This document shows, piece by piece, positions 1 to 11,828 of a stretch of DNA of 64,000 bases (positions are counted from its first letter, which is position 1; each line of letters opens with the position of its first letter). The DNA is from Dryomyza anilis. Lineage: Eukaryota > Arthropoda > Insecta > Diptera > Dryomyzidae. Position numbers and translations under genes: made by a program. The notes beneath the pieces are model-generated. The model was given only the letters and a program-made list of their open reading frames with translations. It searched no databases and was not told the origin of the DNA. The stretch spans positions 41,606,044 through 41,670,043 of the forward strand of contig OX638131.1 of NCBI GenBank assembly GCA_951804985.1. Direction: 5' to 3'.

Positions 1-99
1 ATTTTACTTTCGAAACTTTTCGAACATTGTTGTTTTTTTTTTGTAAAATGGTGATTTCGACCAAAAAATTTGTTAACCAAATTTTTTTAACGAGATTCA

Positions 100-545
100 C
101 CAAATTAAAACTGACCACACTAAAACTCACCACACCAAAAGACACTAAAAATTCGCCTCAATAAAATTCACCACACTAAAACTCACCACACTAAAATTCA
201 CAACACTAAAACTCACCACACTAAAATTTACCACACCAAAATTCACCACACCTAAACTAACTGAACTAAAACTTCTACTGGGAAAAACTCTACCGGGAAG
301 AAATCTACGGGAAAGAATTCTAACGGGAACAATTCTACCGGGATGAATTCTACGGGAAGATTTATACCGGGAAGAATTCTACGGGAAGAATTCTACCGGG
401 AAGAATTCGACAGGAAGAATTCTACTGGAAAGAATTCTACGGGAAAGCGTTCTATGGAGAAGAATTTTACGGCGAAGATTTCTACTGGGAAGAATTCTAC
501 GGCGAAATATTCTACTGGGAAGAATTCTACGGGGATGCGAAGTCT
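100..545 (+). repeat. Two adjoining minisatellites inside the Helitron
   Basis: Bases 100-265 are degenerate copies of a 15-bp unit (ACTCACCACACTAAA). Bases 270-545 are copies of a roughly 15-bp unit, GGGAAGAATTCTACG, with a recurrent EcoRI-type GAATTC core. Because the units are multiples of three, reading frames stay open across them (343-660 plus, 379-645 minus), but the predicted peptides only echo the repeat and are not gene products. Confidence 0.85.
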
Positions 546-666
546 GAGAAAGAATGAATTGTCTTTGAGAAAAGTTGTTTTGGCGGAGAGTTATTATTTG
601 GTTATTACATTTATAAAACCCATAAAAACTTCCACAGTGAAGCACGGGCCCTTGATGTAAATAATA

Positions 667-1460
667 ACGAGTTGGGTAAGTTCGGTCAGATGGGGCGAAT
701 TTTTATAGTCGGTCGGGCCTGACTATGGAATACCCTACACCTTTGGTGGAGATATTAATGGGGAATATTTAATTTAAAATTTTTAATTATGCTGAACCTC
801 CCCACCCTCAGAATATTATTCATATATCAGAAATTTACGTCTTATATCCCCATAAATTAAAACATTTATATAAAGTATAAAAAACTAAAAAAAAAATTGA
901 AAAATATAATTGGGCGGACCACGCATATATTTAAAATTTTGAATGGCTAATATTTCATAGATTTGATTTTAATAATTTATGGATCAAATTTCCACTATGA
1001 AAACCCGGGATATAATGAAAAAAAAAGTGGGCGGATCACGCCCATTTTTGGACCACATATTTTTAGGTAAACTCTAACAATACGTTTTAAATTTTATAAC
1101 TATACCCTGAATACTTTTCGAAATATTAGTTTCGAAAGAGTTATATAAAAGTGACTTGTCTGGGAGGTGGGCGTGTCCGTTGACCAATTTTGCTCATTTT
1201 CAAACTCAGTTCCTACTTTTGACTAAAATATATTGAGACGAAATTTCATCGCATTCTGATCAGTATTTCTCAAGTTATTCTGTATTCGGACAGCAAGACA
1301 GCAAGACAGCAAGATGGCTAAACGGATGGCTAAACGGACTCGGGTAGTGATGCTGATCAAGAATATATATACTTTTCCATACCGGACACGCCTCCTAAGG
1401 GGCGTTACAATATATGCACAAAGTTAATATACCCTGTACCTCATAGGTGTAGGGTATACA
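667..1460 (-). mobile_element. DINE-1-like element, subfamily A
   Basis: Reverse-complement copy of the element also present at 40369, 48901 and 52748. On the minus strand it starts with TATACCCTACACCTATGAGG, carries the internal GTCC/GTCT-like Pfeil of simple repeats and ends with a tAGTCGG...CCGACTa-type hairpin followed by TTACCCAACTCGT. The start motif ATACCCTACACC is repeated inverted near the 3' end, as in DINE-1/Helentron-type elements. It sits in the Helitron between TAAATAATAA and TGTTTTTTATATTAATA. The Helitron at 55531-56315 shows these two segments joined (56224-56256), giving the empty site. Confidence 0.85.
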
Positions 1461-1541
1461 AATGTTTTTTATATTAATAAAATCACTCCATATCTTAAAA
1501 TTCTCAAAATCTTAGCACGAGTCGTGCACGGGTCCAGCTAG

Positions 1542-1633
1542 TAAATAATAAAAATGTTTTTTATGTTAATAAAATTGCTCCATATCCTGTCATTCACCAT
1601 ATCTTTGCACGAGTCGTGCACGGGTCCAGTTAG
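1542..1633 (+). mobile_element. Second, tandem Helitron 3' end
   Basis: The last ~90 bases of the Helitron are repeated directly after its CTAG end: TGTTTTTTATGTTAATAAAA, the GCACGAGTCGTGC palindrome and GGGTCCAG, but with the terminal CTAG mutated to TTAG. Such tandem 3' ends are known for Helitrons inserting beside or reading past an older end. Confidence 0.65.
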
Positions 1634-1649
1634 TATTTAAAAATTTAAA

Positions 1650-1910
1650 AATGTTAGAACTCCTGACTTACTAAAAGCAAAGTTGTACAAATCGAAACAA
1701 AGGAAAAATTTTTAATAATTTTAATAGTCACGTGGAATTTGAGCAGTATTAGTAAGAGGGGCATGGCACTACGTCCAATGTGCGCGGGAAATTAGCAGGC
1801 ATGCACTAAAAAGGAAAAAAGGGTCGTAAATGTATCTACATTTTATAAACGATATAGTTTTGCAATTACAAAAACTTAGCACGGGCGAAGCTGTTCACGG
1901 CTCCAGCTAG
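1650..1910 (+). mobile_element. Possible third Helitron 3' end of another subfamily
   Basis: The sequence ends AGCACGGGCGAAGCTGTTC...GGCTCCAGCTAG followed by T. This resembles the neighbouring termini in its final CCAGCTAG but has a different hairpin. The body is unrelated to the upstream copies and no 5' end is visible. Confidence 0.4.
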
Positions 1911-2105
1911 TACCAGATATGAATACGATTTTTGTACAAAAGATAAAACATTATATAGCGGATAATTATGCATCATTAACTCAAAACTCTAGTTTTTTGA
2001 GTTATGAGACTTTTGTAGTAAATAAGAGATATGTCTTCATACGAAACCTGATGGAATCTTTATCGATGAACATGCATCCTATATGATTCGTACTGAAGTT
2101 TTTTT

Positions 2106-2389
2106 TGCTTATCGATATCGACCAATTTGACGCTTGATATCGCTACGATATAGTGTCCAATATCGTGTGAATTCTCTTTCTTCTCGCATTTATATTGTAA
2201 AGATATCAAAACGAATGGCATACTGGGTAGTGAATATTTCAACTTAATATTATTGCTTATCGATATCGACCAATTTGACGCTTGATATCGCTACGATATA
2301 GTGTCCAATATCGTGTGAATTCTCTTTCTTCTCGCATTTATATTGTAAAGATATCAAAACGAATGGCATACTGGGTAGTGAATATTTCA
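2106..2389. repeat. Near-perfect tandem duplication, period 148 bp
   Basis: The unit runs from TGCTTATCGATATCGACCAA to GGGTAGTGAATATTTCA. It occurs at 2106-2241 and again at 2254-2389 with almost no differences, so the duplication is recent. It is rich in GATATC/CGATATCG words. The minus-strand open frames over it are near-identical peptides produced by the duplication, with no recognisable domain. Confidence 0.85.
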
Positions 2390-4776
2390 GCTTAAAAGAC
2401 ACTACAATCATCCGAAAGTCTGTACGACTCGTGGATTTGCAGTGTTTCGTAGAATATTCCAAATCCTGTTCGTATTTACATCTTAGAATCGTTAGTTAAG
2501 CTTTGGACGTGGATTTCGAGCAAGTGCCTCATTGATTTCTACTAAATTGTGTGATGAGTAAATTGGATTTATTTCCATTTGTGGATAACATAGTCCGTTT
2601 TTGGGAATTCGTTCCTGTTAATGTCTTCGAGGATATCCGTGTCTCTACAGAAAAGTTTCTTCCAGAATTGCAATTATCTGAGTCGATTCGCATTTCTTAC
2701 AGCGATTGTGTGATTATAAATGTTCAAAATAAAATATATGTTAAAGGTTTCATTCATTAATATCTTAAAATTCAAAAACATCTGGTTTAATGAACAATGA
2801 GTTCTGCTCTGTGCTGTGTAGTTATAATAGGCCCACAAACATTTCATGGTATTTTGCATAGAGTGCTGCTGAGTTTCAATTTGACACATTTTCAGGATGC
2901 GTTGCACTCCACAGACAGGCATCGTATAGTGCAAGCTAAATGACTGAATGACACACATTGTAAGCTTCTTATGACGTCGATGATGACGATGGCATTTTCA
3001 GGCTGCTGCACAGACTTAGTGCACTGTCAACTCGAGAGGTTCTCATATGATGGCTGGCCTGTCAAATCTGTTTGGAATCTGATACTTTAAACGCACTTTT
3101 GCATTTTTTTTATTCATTCTCTAGGTTATGAAATGGACATCGGTTTGCATACTGGGCACTTGTTTTGAAATTAAAGGAAATATTATAAAACGTAAACGTA
3201 GTGTTTGATTTCAAATTTGAAGGTTATGTGGATAATTTGGAAATATTAGTATTTATTTTGGGAACTATGAATGGCTGCAGAAGTCTACTAAACAGTATGC
3301 CGTAGGGCAAGCATTATCATTAAATATTCATGAAGTTCGCACTAATTTTAATTAATGTTTTGAGCGCTGCGGCTTTTAAAAGAATAAAGTTTGTATATAG
3401 AAATAATTTAATTTAATATTTTATTTAATTCAATTAAAAGATTATTTTATGCTACCCGTTGTGTCTCGTTAATTCCAATTAATATTTTGTCATAACGTGT
3501 AATTTGCAGCTTCATCGTAAAGTTAGATTTATTTGTTTTCTAAAGTCCAGGGTTTTAGTGCAAGTTTAAACTTAGTTAAAGTTTTCCACATTTATAAAAG
3601 ATAAATATTCTCAAACGGTCAAAATCTTCGAATGGCGTTTAAATTTAACAGTCAAAAAGACACAATCAGTAGTCAAATATTATGACAGCTTAAATATTTG
3701 TGATAGTTTGACTAAAGACGAAATGAAATCTAGTTTAAACCAAGAATTGAAACCGAAATCGACATCTATTTAAAACCATTTCATTTTTAAAACTAAAACT
3801 GAAACCGATTTATGAAAATAAGAAATAAGCCGATATCCAAAACTGATATAAACAGTTTCGGTTTTATATCCGTTTTAAAACCCTTTTTAAAATTATGAGA
3901 AACGACATAATAATATTTTACTTAGAATACAAATGTTATTTAAATTGTGAGACCCGAAATAACTTCTTTGTGTATAAAAACATGTTGAGAACATATGTTG
4001 ATTTTTTTAAAAACAATATTTCTCAGAACGACGGACTTTGGTCTGAACTTCGTTTTGCTGTCTTTTTATTCGATCTCTTGTGATCACGGTAAATTGACAA
4101 GAAAGCTATTTGATATTTCTTTCTTCGATACGCTAGTGTCGTTCGTAGTGCGACTATGCATGTGTTTTGTTAGTTTTTTTCGATCACAACTACAAAAAAC
4201 CATGCTACGCTAGTGTCGTTCGTTGTTTGTGAAGCACGCACTTTCACTGAAATTAAAGAATGTTATATTTTTAAGTTTTCTTTTGTTTTTTTTTTTGTTT
4301 TTTGTTAATTATATTTTTGAATAAAAACATTTTAACAATCTACCTACATTTTAGTGCTATTGCTTTTTGTGTGTTTTCACTTTTTTAGTTTCACATATCT
4401 TCTGCTACTTTTGAATGCGCAACAACAAAATTGTGCGAATCAAAACAAGTGATCGATTTTTCGCGGAAAATTGTTTTGTACAACAAATACAATTCGTGTG
4501 TGTTGTTGTACAAGAAGTTTTTGTTGCCAATTGGATGGTTGTACTAAAATACACACACACATGCAAAGTGTCTGTCAGGCTGTCTGTCTGTTGTCATGCG
4601 ATTTATACAGGGTAGCATAGAAAACTGAGATATTCATTTTCAAAAATATGCCTTTTTTTATGTAATATATGTAGATTTTATGAGAAAATTTACAATAGTT
4701 TTTGTGAGTTTCAGGACTAAAATTAATTAATTCAATCTCGTTGTCAGAATTTCGTCTTAACTATCCGAGGTTATTT
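2390..4776. other. A+T-rich sequence with no gene seen
   Basis: Only short open frames with A+T-driven composition occur here. At 3735-3885 a degenerate GAAACCG / CCGATATCC repeat resembles the AACCGG family at 34-35 kb. The word GCTAGTGTCGTTCGT occurs twice (about 4130 and 4208). I see no splice-consistent coding sequence. Confidence 0.5.
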
Positions 4777-4778
4777 CT

Positions 4779-5448
4779 TTTTATACACTACACTAAGAGT
4801 GTAAGGGTATATTCAGTTTGGTACGCCGTTTGTAACACCCTGAAAAAAACATCTCCGGTATGGAAAAGTATATATATTCTTGATCTGCATGAGCTCCTGA
4901 GTCGATTTAGCGATGTCCGTTTGTCTGTCTGTTGAAATCACGACAGATAAAGTTAAAGAGCTAGAGCAATAAAACTTTAGATTTAGATTACTTATATATC
5001 TAAGCTGTCTGAACAATTGGCATGATCGGTATCTGTGACCTGAGAACCGACCACTTATGTTCAAATACCTCATAAGAAATATAAATATATCTACAGATCA
5101 ATTTTACTGTGTACGTGCTTAGGTAAACTTTTTTTGACTCATGCTCAAATACATCAAAAAATAATAGTTTCCGGAGAAACGACTTGTGGTTCAAAAAAAA
5201 AATCGAAATTCGGTACACCCATTTGTAAATATGGGTATCAAATGAAAGGAAATTCTTCAGCGATGGAAAGTTTGTAGTTATTTTCAGGATTCGTATACCC
5301 TGGTGACCTATATATCTTTGAATGGTAACCACACATATGTGTAGGATATTTATAGTCGGCTTAGACCGACTATAATTTTGATAATCCTAACTATCTTAAT
5401 AACACCTATTTAAAAATTTCCCATGTGACCTAACCTTCCCAACTGGTT
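4779..5448 (+). mobile_element. DINE-1-like element, subfamily B
   Basis: Starts TTTTTATACACTACACTAAGAG and continues with the GTATATTCAGTTTGGTACGCC block, the internal GTCTGTCTGTTG segment, and a 3' part with CACACATATGTGTAGGATATT followed by the TAGTCGG-CTTAGA-CCGACTA hairpin and CTTCCCAACTGG. The subterminal pair ACACTAC / GTGTAGG is inverted. No coding capacity. Confidence 0.85.
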
Positions 5449-6600
5449 CGATTTTAAAGATGATATCAAGCGAGATTTTTAATTTTCTCGTGCGCATAGT
5501 TACATTTATGCTTTTTTTTTGTTAAAATATAATTCAAATTTTTATGGTAACCATTTTTAGTTATTCTGTTAGTAAAATATTTACATATCTTGTTGAAGAG
5601 ATTAAAATATATGGATAAAATAAATATAATATAAAAACCAAACCCGTATCTTGTAACCGGTATACCAAAATCGTTTTGTTTTAAAAACTTAATTAATTAA
5701 AACTTAAAAACTTACTTAATTAATTGTGACTGAAAATTTAACATCAATATATTAAATTTAAACTAATCCACTTAAAAATTTCTTCAAAATATTAAATTAT
5801 TTTTATATAAAAGCGTTCATCAATATTTATATATTATTTTTGGTCATTAGGTGTACTTGTTATAATGTACGCCAATTATAAATATCACATTTATACAAAT
5901 TAGCAAAATATCAGATAACGAATATAAATTGTCATCCACGTAAACCTAATATCTCAAAACCACACCTTATGTCATCTTTAACACACTCCATCCAGCAGCA
6001 CATCATAAAAATAGCGATTTAGTGACCTCTGACAAATGCCCATTATTACTCATGCCGTAATAGAAGGGACACAGGATTTAGATTTACAAAATATATTAGT
6101 TATATTGTTTTGGCTTTATTATTTATTATTAGTCAAACTTAAATAATGTTTTAATGAAACTATTAAAAATATAAAAACAGAATTTAAACTAACAGCACTT
6201 TAAAGTGCTCAACTTTACCCATATTAGAGTAGCAGCGCTTAAAACACTCAACTAAAATTAGTTCGAATTTCATGAATTTTTAATGGTAATGCTTATCCTT
6301 GTACAGCATACAGCTTAGTCGACTTCTGCCAGCAGTTGTTCCATTAATAATTCCCAAAATAAAAACTAATTTTAACACATTAACCTCGGTTTTTAAACCA
6401 TGATGAAAGTTTTAACATTATTAAGATTATTATTATTGCGATTATTAGAATAACACTGAACACAAAATTTGCACATATTTTTTTAAATTAGTGAGTGCTA
6501 ATCGCATTTTAAAAGGTTTGTATATAAGGATTGGAACCAAGGATTGGAACCCTAACGAATTAAGGTTTTGATTTCAGTTTCAATTTCTCCATTGTTTCTG
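5449..6600. other. A+T-rich sequence with no gene seen
   Basis: No credible reading frame. The words GCACTTTAAAGTGC (palindromic, near 6195) and AGCAGCGCTTAAAACACTCAACT recur loosely around 6190-6255. Otherwise I see only A+T-rich DNA. Confidence 0.5.
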
Positions 6601-6660
6601 TTTTAAGGGTGTGTGAGAATTCGACTAAATTGGTGACTAAAGAAAATTTTGTCGGTAATC

Positions 6661-7175
6661 CAGTGTCTACTAACTTTAGTGTGGTCAGTTTTAGTGTGGT
6701 GAATTTTATTGTGGTGAGTTAAAGTGTAGTTAATTTTATTGTGGTCAGTTTTAGTGTGGTGAATTTAAGTGTGGTGAGTTTTAGTGTGGTGAATTTTAGT
6801 GTGGTGAGTTTTAGTGTGGTGAGTTTTAGTGTGGTGAGTTTTGGTGTGGTGAGTTTTAGTTTGGTGAATTTTAATGTAGTGAATTTTAGTGTAGTGCGTT
6901 TTATTATGGTGAGTTTTAGTGTGGTGAATTTTTTTTTGTGTTTTTGCTTTTTAATGTTTTTTTTTGCTATTTAAGTTTTTTGTTTCATCTTCTTAGCTGG
7001 TGTAAGTCCCAAATTATAACGCGTTGAAAGTTTAGGTTGTATGGGAGGTGCCACGCCCCATAGTCCAAGCCCTCCCATATATAACCTTTGTCACCCTCCA
7101 GATTGGTGGACAATTTCACTTAAATCTGTTCAGCGGTTTAGAAGTGATACTGGAACAAATAGACAGACTGACGTT
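6661..7175 (-). mobile_element. Helitron-like fragment with minisatellite
   Basis: On the minus strand this has the same order as the intact Helitron at 17857-19184: a 5'-side segment (7020-7175, around TGGGAGGTGCCACGCCCC and CAGCGGTTTAGAAGTG), a T/GCTTTT-rich block, then the 15-bp GTGTGGTGAGTTTTA minisatellite at 6665-6945 (about 19 units). Neither the TC start nor the hairpin-CTAG end could be found, so it is a remnant. The long FSVV-repeat frame at 6741-6974 is translation of the minisatellite. Confidence 0.65.
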
Positions 7176-7250
7176 TTTGCTAAAAATTCAATTGTAATTT
7201 TGAGCCGTTCTCACCCAATACTTAGAATATTTAGATTACCCAATACTTAG

Positions 7251-8337
7251 TCTGGGGTAAAGTAGGACACTTTTTAAATTTCATCAAAAAAAAAAAGGAA
7301 ATTTTAATAATTTTTTAAGTTCTTTTGAGGTTTCTATTCCATAGATTGGTTCATGATCTAACTTTTGAATTAAAAGAATATCATAATTATGCCTTTTATT
7401 TGATTTTTTTAAAAACATGTTGAACATGTTGAGAAATATTGGGGTAATGTGGGAAACTTTAAAATGCTAACCGAGTCTTTATTTTTCATGGTTTGTTTTG
7501 ATCTTATCTCAGGTGAAGACAAAATGTTGCTTTTCATTGGCTTGTGGCCACGATTGAAGATTTTTTCTATGCTAAACCAATTAAATAAATCATATAATAC
7601 AATAGCTGCGTTCCCGTGGTTTTTGATCTTGATCCGTAAATCATTTTCATATACAAAACCAAAATAAACAATTAGAACCAGGTTCGTTTTTAGATCAATT
7701 ACTGATCTGGTATTGTGATCAGTATAAAAAGTAAATTTGTCTGTGGTGCTATTATGCTATTGTGAATAGCACTTAATAAAAAGAAGAATTTATGCTGAAA
7801 AAGAAAGGGCAGAAGAAAACACTGCTGCCAAAAATTTATTAAAATAGAACCGATGGCGTTCCCGTCAAAAAGATCTGGTTCAAGTATCACGGGAACGCAG
7901 CTTATATTTTTACTAAAATTACAACATATATAGCTTAAATTACATTTCCCACTTTACCCCAGAAAATGTTTCTCACTTTATCCCAATATCGCAATTTGAA
8001 CATTTAAACAATGTTAAATAATTTGCCATACCGGTTTATTTATCAAAAGATATAGAATATGCGTTCATCTTAAATATACCGTCTTAATTAAAATGACAAG
8101 AATTATCACTTTTATAATGCAAAAATGAGCACTCTTAAAAATTATCAAAAACATTTTTTCACTACTTTTTAAAATTAAATAAAAATGAATTAATTTGATT
8201 ATAAATTTGGGTGGAAAAGTTGATAACATATTAAGAAGCAATTGGTAATTGTTGTTATTTATCTAAGTACAACAACATGTCCAAAATTGCCATTTTCCAC
8301 ATTTCCCACATTGACCCATGTCCCACTTTACCACAGG
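7251..8337. mobile_element. Element bounded by CTGGGGTAAAGT inverted ends
   Basis: The left edge reads TCTGGGGTAAAGTAGGACAC and the right edge ends GTCCCACTTTACCACAGG, forming an inverted pair. Internal copies of the same motif occur (TTTCCCACTTTACCCCAGA near 7950, CTCACTTTATCCCAA near 7975, TTTCCCACATTGACCC near 8303). A second shorter member lies at 57961-58660. No transposase is visible and no target duplication could be assigned. Confidence 0.6.
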
Positions 8338-10372
8338 TATAAATATTATTATAAAATAGATTTACAAAAAACATTCAATGCTATATTTTTTAATTGTCAT
8401 GATTAATTTTAATATAATAGTGACTGCTAATATTCCAATATGTTAGTATCTAATGAAAACAATAATTTTGTTTTGATTATCCAGAGCATAGACCACACTA
8501 ACTATCAAAATTACTACTATATTTTTTCTAATTGATGAACTTTTTAAAATATGCCCTGTGAACCCAATTTTTGTAGTCATTTTTATAATCAAATTTTCAA
8601 TCAAAATACTTATGCCTGAAATCTGAAAATATTATTACTTTATAATTAAAGTTTTTGAATTCTTATAGCATACTCATTTTTTCTATTACGTATCCTTTTT
8701 GAGAAAAAAATCGGCTATGAACTGCTATTCTTCAGTTTAAAATTTCATAAATTCAAAAAGTTTTTGTCGGAAATTATGTTACAGATCCTATTTTTAAATG
8801 GGCAACGATGAAAAAAGTTATCATACCACTAGTAATGTTCATATTTATCATTAAATCCGAAATGCTATCAATATCACCCAAAAATTGTCTAAAAAGTCCA
8901 ACATGTTCTAGTTTAGATTCAACATATCGAAATATTAATATATATTAAAATAATGTAACAATTTTTATATTTTTAAATCAAAAAGTACCTGAAAAGGGAC
9001 TAAAATATCTAAAATCCAAAAAACATGCAGTAATTGAAAAAAAAAACAGTAAAACTGTTATAATCGGCATCCGCTAATTACATACAATTGATGTGGGATG
9101 TCCATGCAAATTTTGTGTAACATTTTGCTGAGTAGTGTTATCAGTTATACTATTTCTTTGTATATTATTATTCCGCATATACATAATACTAAATTGAGTT
9201 CTCTGAAAAATTTAAAATAAAAATTGAAAATACTATGAAACGTAAAATTCATTTCCACTGACTATTCCCCATAGATATGGCTGTGAAGAATATACAGAAT
9301 AAAAAATGCTGCCAACACTGGCAAATGTAGATTTAAATTTATATTTTAGCTGCAGCTTTTGTGTTTTATTTATTTTTCTAACTTGATTTTATTCAATCGC
9401 CAGAGAAATTGATAAACATTTGTTCATGCATTTGTAGAGAACAAAAAGTTTTATTTAAAAATTTTTATGTTGGTGACAAAAACTATTTATTTTATATTTA
9501 ATGCCACCATTCCAATGCATTCGTTTGATTGTTAGATTGTACCTACTATTTATAAACCAATTTAAGGATAAATCAATGATATAGTTCATATGCTCAAATT
9601 TCTTGTTTCTGCAATCTATAATCATTAAAAAATGTTATCGTGAAGGGATATCGTTATTTCTCGTTGTAGATATCAGAAAAGTTTTTAGTTTTCAAAGAAC
9701 AAATAATATTTATTTTAAATTTTTTTTTTATGTAGACAAATTCGAACCCAAAATATTATGTTAAGAATTATTTCTTTCTTCAATTTAAAAATAGCAGTTT
9801 GTAGAAAACCATAAATTTAATCTTTATAGTTTTAGTAAATTTATATAAATTTGACTGCGAATTTATTTCTGTTCAATGACTTTTAAAATGTTTATTTTGT
9901 ATCCATATTTGCGTGTATCATGGAAGGCATAACCTTCAAAGGAATCCCAACGGAGTTCACAAACTTAGCACACAATTTATGACCTTCATTAAAAGATTTT
10001 TTCGTTTTGTTTATGACTTAACTTGTAAAGCTATTTATAATTTTCTCGTATATGCGAGCGTGGATTCAGTGTGTAGGCTATCATGATTTGGCATAAAGAA
10101 GGTAAAATGCGAAATTTTATTATAATTTTCTAATAAAATTTCTAAAGGTTATGGAAAACATAAAATGTAAAGTTTAGTATATAGGCATTGAAAGAGTGTC
10201 CTTTATTAAATATGGGTTTTTTAACACAATAATAACACATAAACAAAAATATAAGTTTTTTTTTATTTTAAATAATAGATATATAACAATATTTTGAACT
10301 TATAAATATTAAAACAATACAACTACGAAGACAAAACTAATAATTAAAGAAATAATTTTATTTTTTTTTAAT
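8338..10372. other. A+T-rich sequence with no gene seen
   Basis: About 2 kb of A+T-rich DNA without a credible open frame. The stretch near 8470-8515 (CATAGACCACACTAACTATC) is similar in reverse complement to 39655-39690, marking a short dispersed repeat. ATTGATGTGGGATGTCCAT at about 9088 resembles words at 41617 and 62643. Confidence 0.45.
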
Positions 10373-10726
10373 ATGTCAAATACGACCATAATCATTGCTA
10401 ATTACAGGGTTTTTAGCAAAATTGGAAAAATCATCTTCAGCGATGAGGCTCGTTTCTGGCTGAATGGCTTCGTCAATAAACAAAATATGCGTTATTGGTC
10501 AAACAGCAATCCACACGTACTCCATGAGTCATCATTGTATCCCGAAAAAATTACGGTTTGGTGCGGTTTATGGGCCAGCGGCGTCATTGGGCCGTATTTC
10601 TTCCGTGATGATCAAGACCGGTACGTTACTGTGAATGGGAATCACTACCGTTCAATGATAACCGAATATTTTTGGCCCCAATTGGATGATATGGACTTGG
10701 AGGACATGTGGTTCCAACAGGACGGA
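10373..10726 (+). pseudogene. Tc1/mariner-superfamily transposase fragment
   Basis: The translated segment carries FSDEARFWLNGFVNKQN, PEKITVWCGLWASGVIGPYF and DMWFQQDG, typical of the catalytic core of insect Tc1/mariner (IS630-like) transposases. The first catalytic Asp is residue 24 (10442-10444) and the second is residue 117 (10721-10723), the usual spacing. Right after the second Asp the similarity stops: the third catalytic acidic residue, expected about 34 residues on, and the N-terminal DNA-binding domain are both missing. The frame then runs into the CAAAAGC-rich tract. A dead fragment, not a functional transposase. The Met at 10373 is only the first in-frame ATG, and family similarity begins about ten residues later. 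Confidence 0.85.
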
Positions 10727-10789
10727 ATTTGTCTGCGAAGCTTTTGCGTTGTGACAACTTTTGCACATTCAACGAACACCAATGAAACA

Positions 10790-11641
10790 ACAAACTCATA
10801 TACAAAAAAAAAATATTTCAAAGCAAAAACAAAAAATCAAAAACACTAATACAAAAGTAAAAACACAAATGCGAAAACAACAGCAAACTAATAAAAAAAC
10901 AAAACAAATACAAAAAACAAAAATAAAATACACAACAATAAAAGCAAAATCACAAAGATAAGCGGGAACGCAAAAACAAACACAATATAAAAATCACACC
11001 AGAACAGCAAAACAGAAACAGAAAAATAAGCAAAAGTAAAACCGCAAAACAAAAGCAAAATAAAAATACAAAAGCAAAATAACAAAACAAAAGCAAAATA
11101 ACAAAACACAAAATTAAAAACTCAAAAACACAAAAACCAAAAACTTAGAATCAAAAGCAAAAACATACAAACAAAAGCAAAACAAATAAAAAAAAAAAAC
11201 AAAAGAAAATATACAAAAATAAAAGCAGAGACTCGAAACAAAAGCAAAAACATAAAATCAAACCCAAAATAAAAAGCTAAATCAAAACACACAGAAGCTA
11301 AATCCAATCAAAATCCGAAGCAAAATCCAAAAACACAAAAGCAAAAACAAAAGAAAAAACACAAACTCAAAAACAAAATCAAAAAACACAAAACAAAAGC
11401 CAAAATACAAAATACAATAAATATCAAAAATACAAAAACCAAATAAAAAACACTAAAAATTAAAGTACAAAACAAAAATAAATTTTAAAACCAAAATCCA
11501 AAACCAAATAAAAATAAAATGGAAAAATCAAAAGAATAGCATAAACGGGAAAAACAAAAATGAACAGTTAGGCTTAAAAAATGGGTTAAAAAAAAAAACT
11601 TAAAAACACCGTCGAGCAGCACGGGTATGAAATACTACTAG
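10790..11641 (+). mobile_element. CAAAAGC-rich Helitron-like remnant
   Basis: About 800 bases are an irregular A-rich repeat (CAAAAGCAAAAACACAAAAAC words). The same vocabulary occurs, shorter, inside the Helitron at 17857-19184 (minus strand near 18860-18990). The segment ends CGAGCAGCACGGGTATGAAATACTACTAG followed by T (CTAG at 11638-11641), like a Helitron 3' end of another subfamily. It directly abuts the broken transposase. Phe/Leu-rich minus-strand frames here are low-complexity artefacts. Confidence 0.5.
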
Positions 11642-11828
11642 TTTTTATATAATACGAAAGTCAAAAATTAAATAACATATTTTGTTATTTGATATAATTA
11701 TCCGCATTCTAAAGTTCTCGAGATCAAATCCCGGCTTCGAAATTTGCACTCGTGATGATATTAATCACAAACACGTAGGGAATAGATTCAGAGTACAATG
11801 GACATAATCTGTCCAAGTTCTGTAGCCT

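Larger units (their letters stand above)
1..1541 (+). mobile_element. Helitron, 5' part outside the window, with nested DINE-1
   Basis: The right end is a canonical Helitron terminus: a short palindrome (GCACGA-G-TCGTGC), about ten bases, then CTAG at 1538-1541 followed by T. The order inside is the same as in the copies at 17857-19184 (minus) and 55531-56315 (plus): an A-rich block, a 15-bp ACTCACCACACTAAA minisatellite, a GGGAAGAATTCTACG repeat, a GCACGGGCCC segment, then the terminal hairpin. The first 100 bases resemble reverse-complemented interior sequence also seen near 18.7 kb and 59.3 kb. No Rep/helicase coding sequence is visible, so it is non-autonomous. A DINE-1 at 667-1460 interrupts it. 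Confidence 0.75.

Noticed and set aside
343..660. 105-aa frame with repeated NSTGK motifs
   Set aside because: Direct translation of the GAATTC minisatellite inside a Helitron; both strands are open for the same reason.
6741..6974. FSVV repeat proteins (also 18227-18517)
   Set aside because: Translation of the 15-bp Helitron minisatellite.
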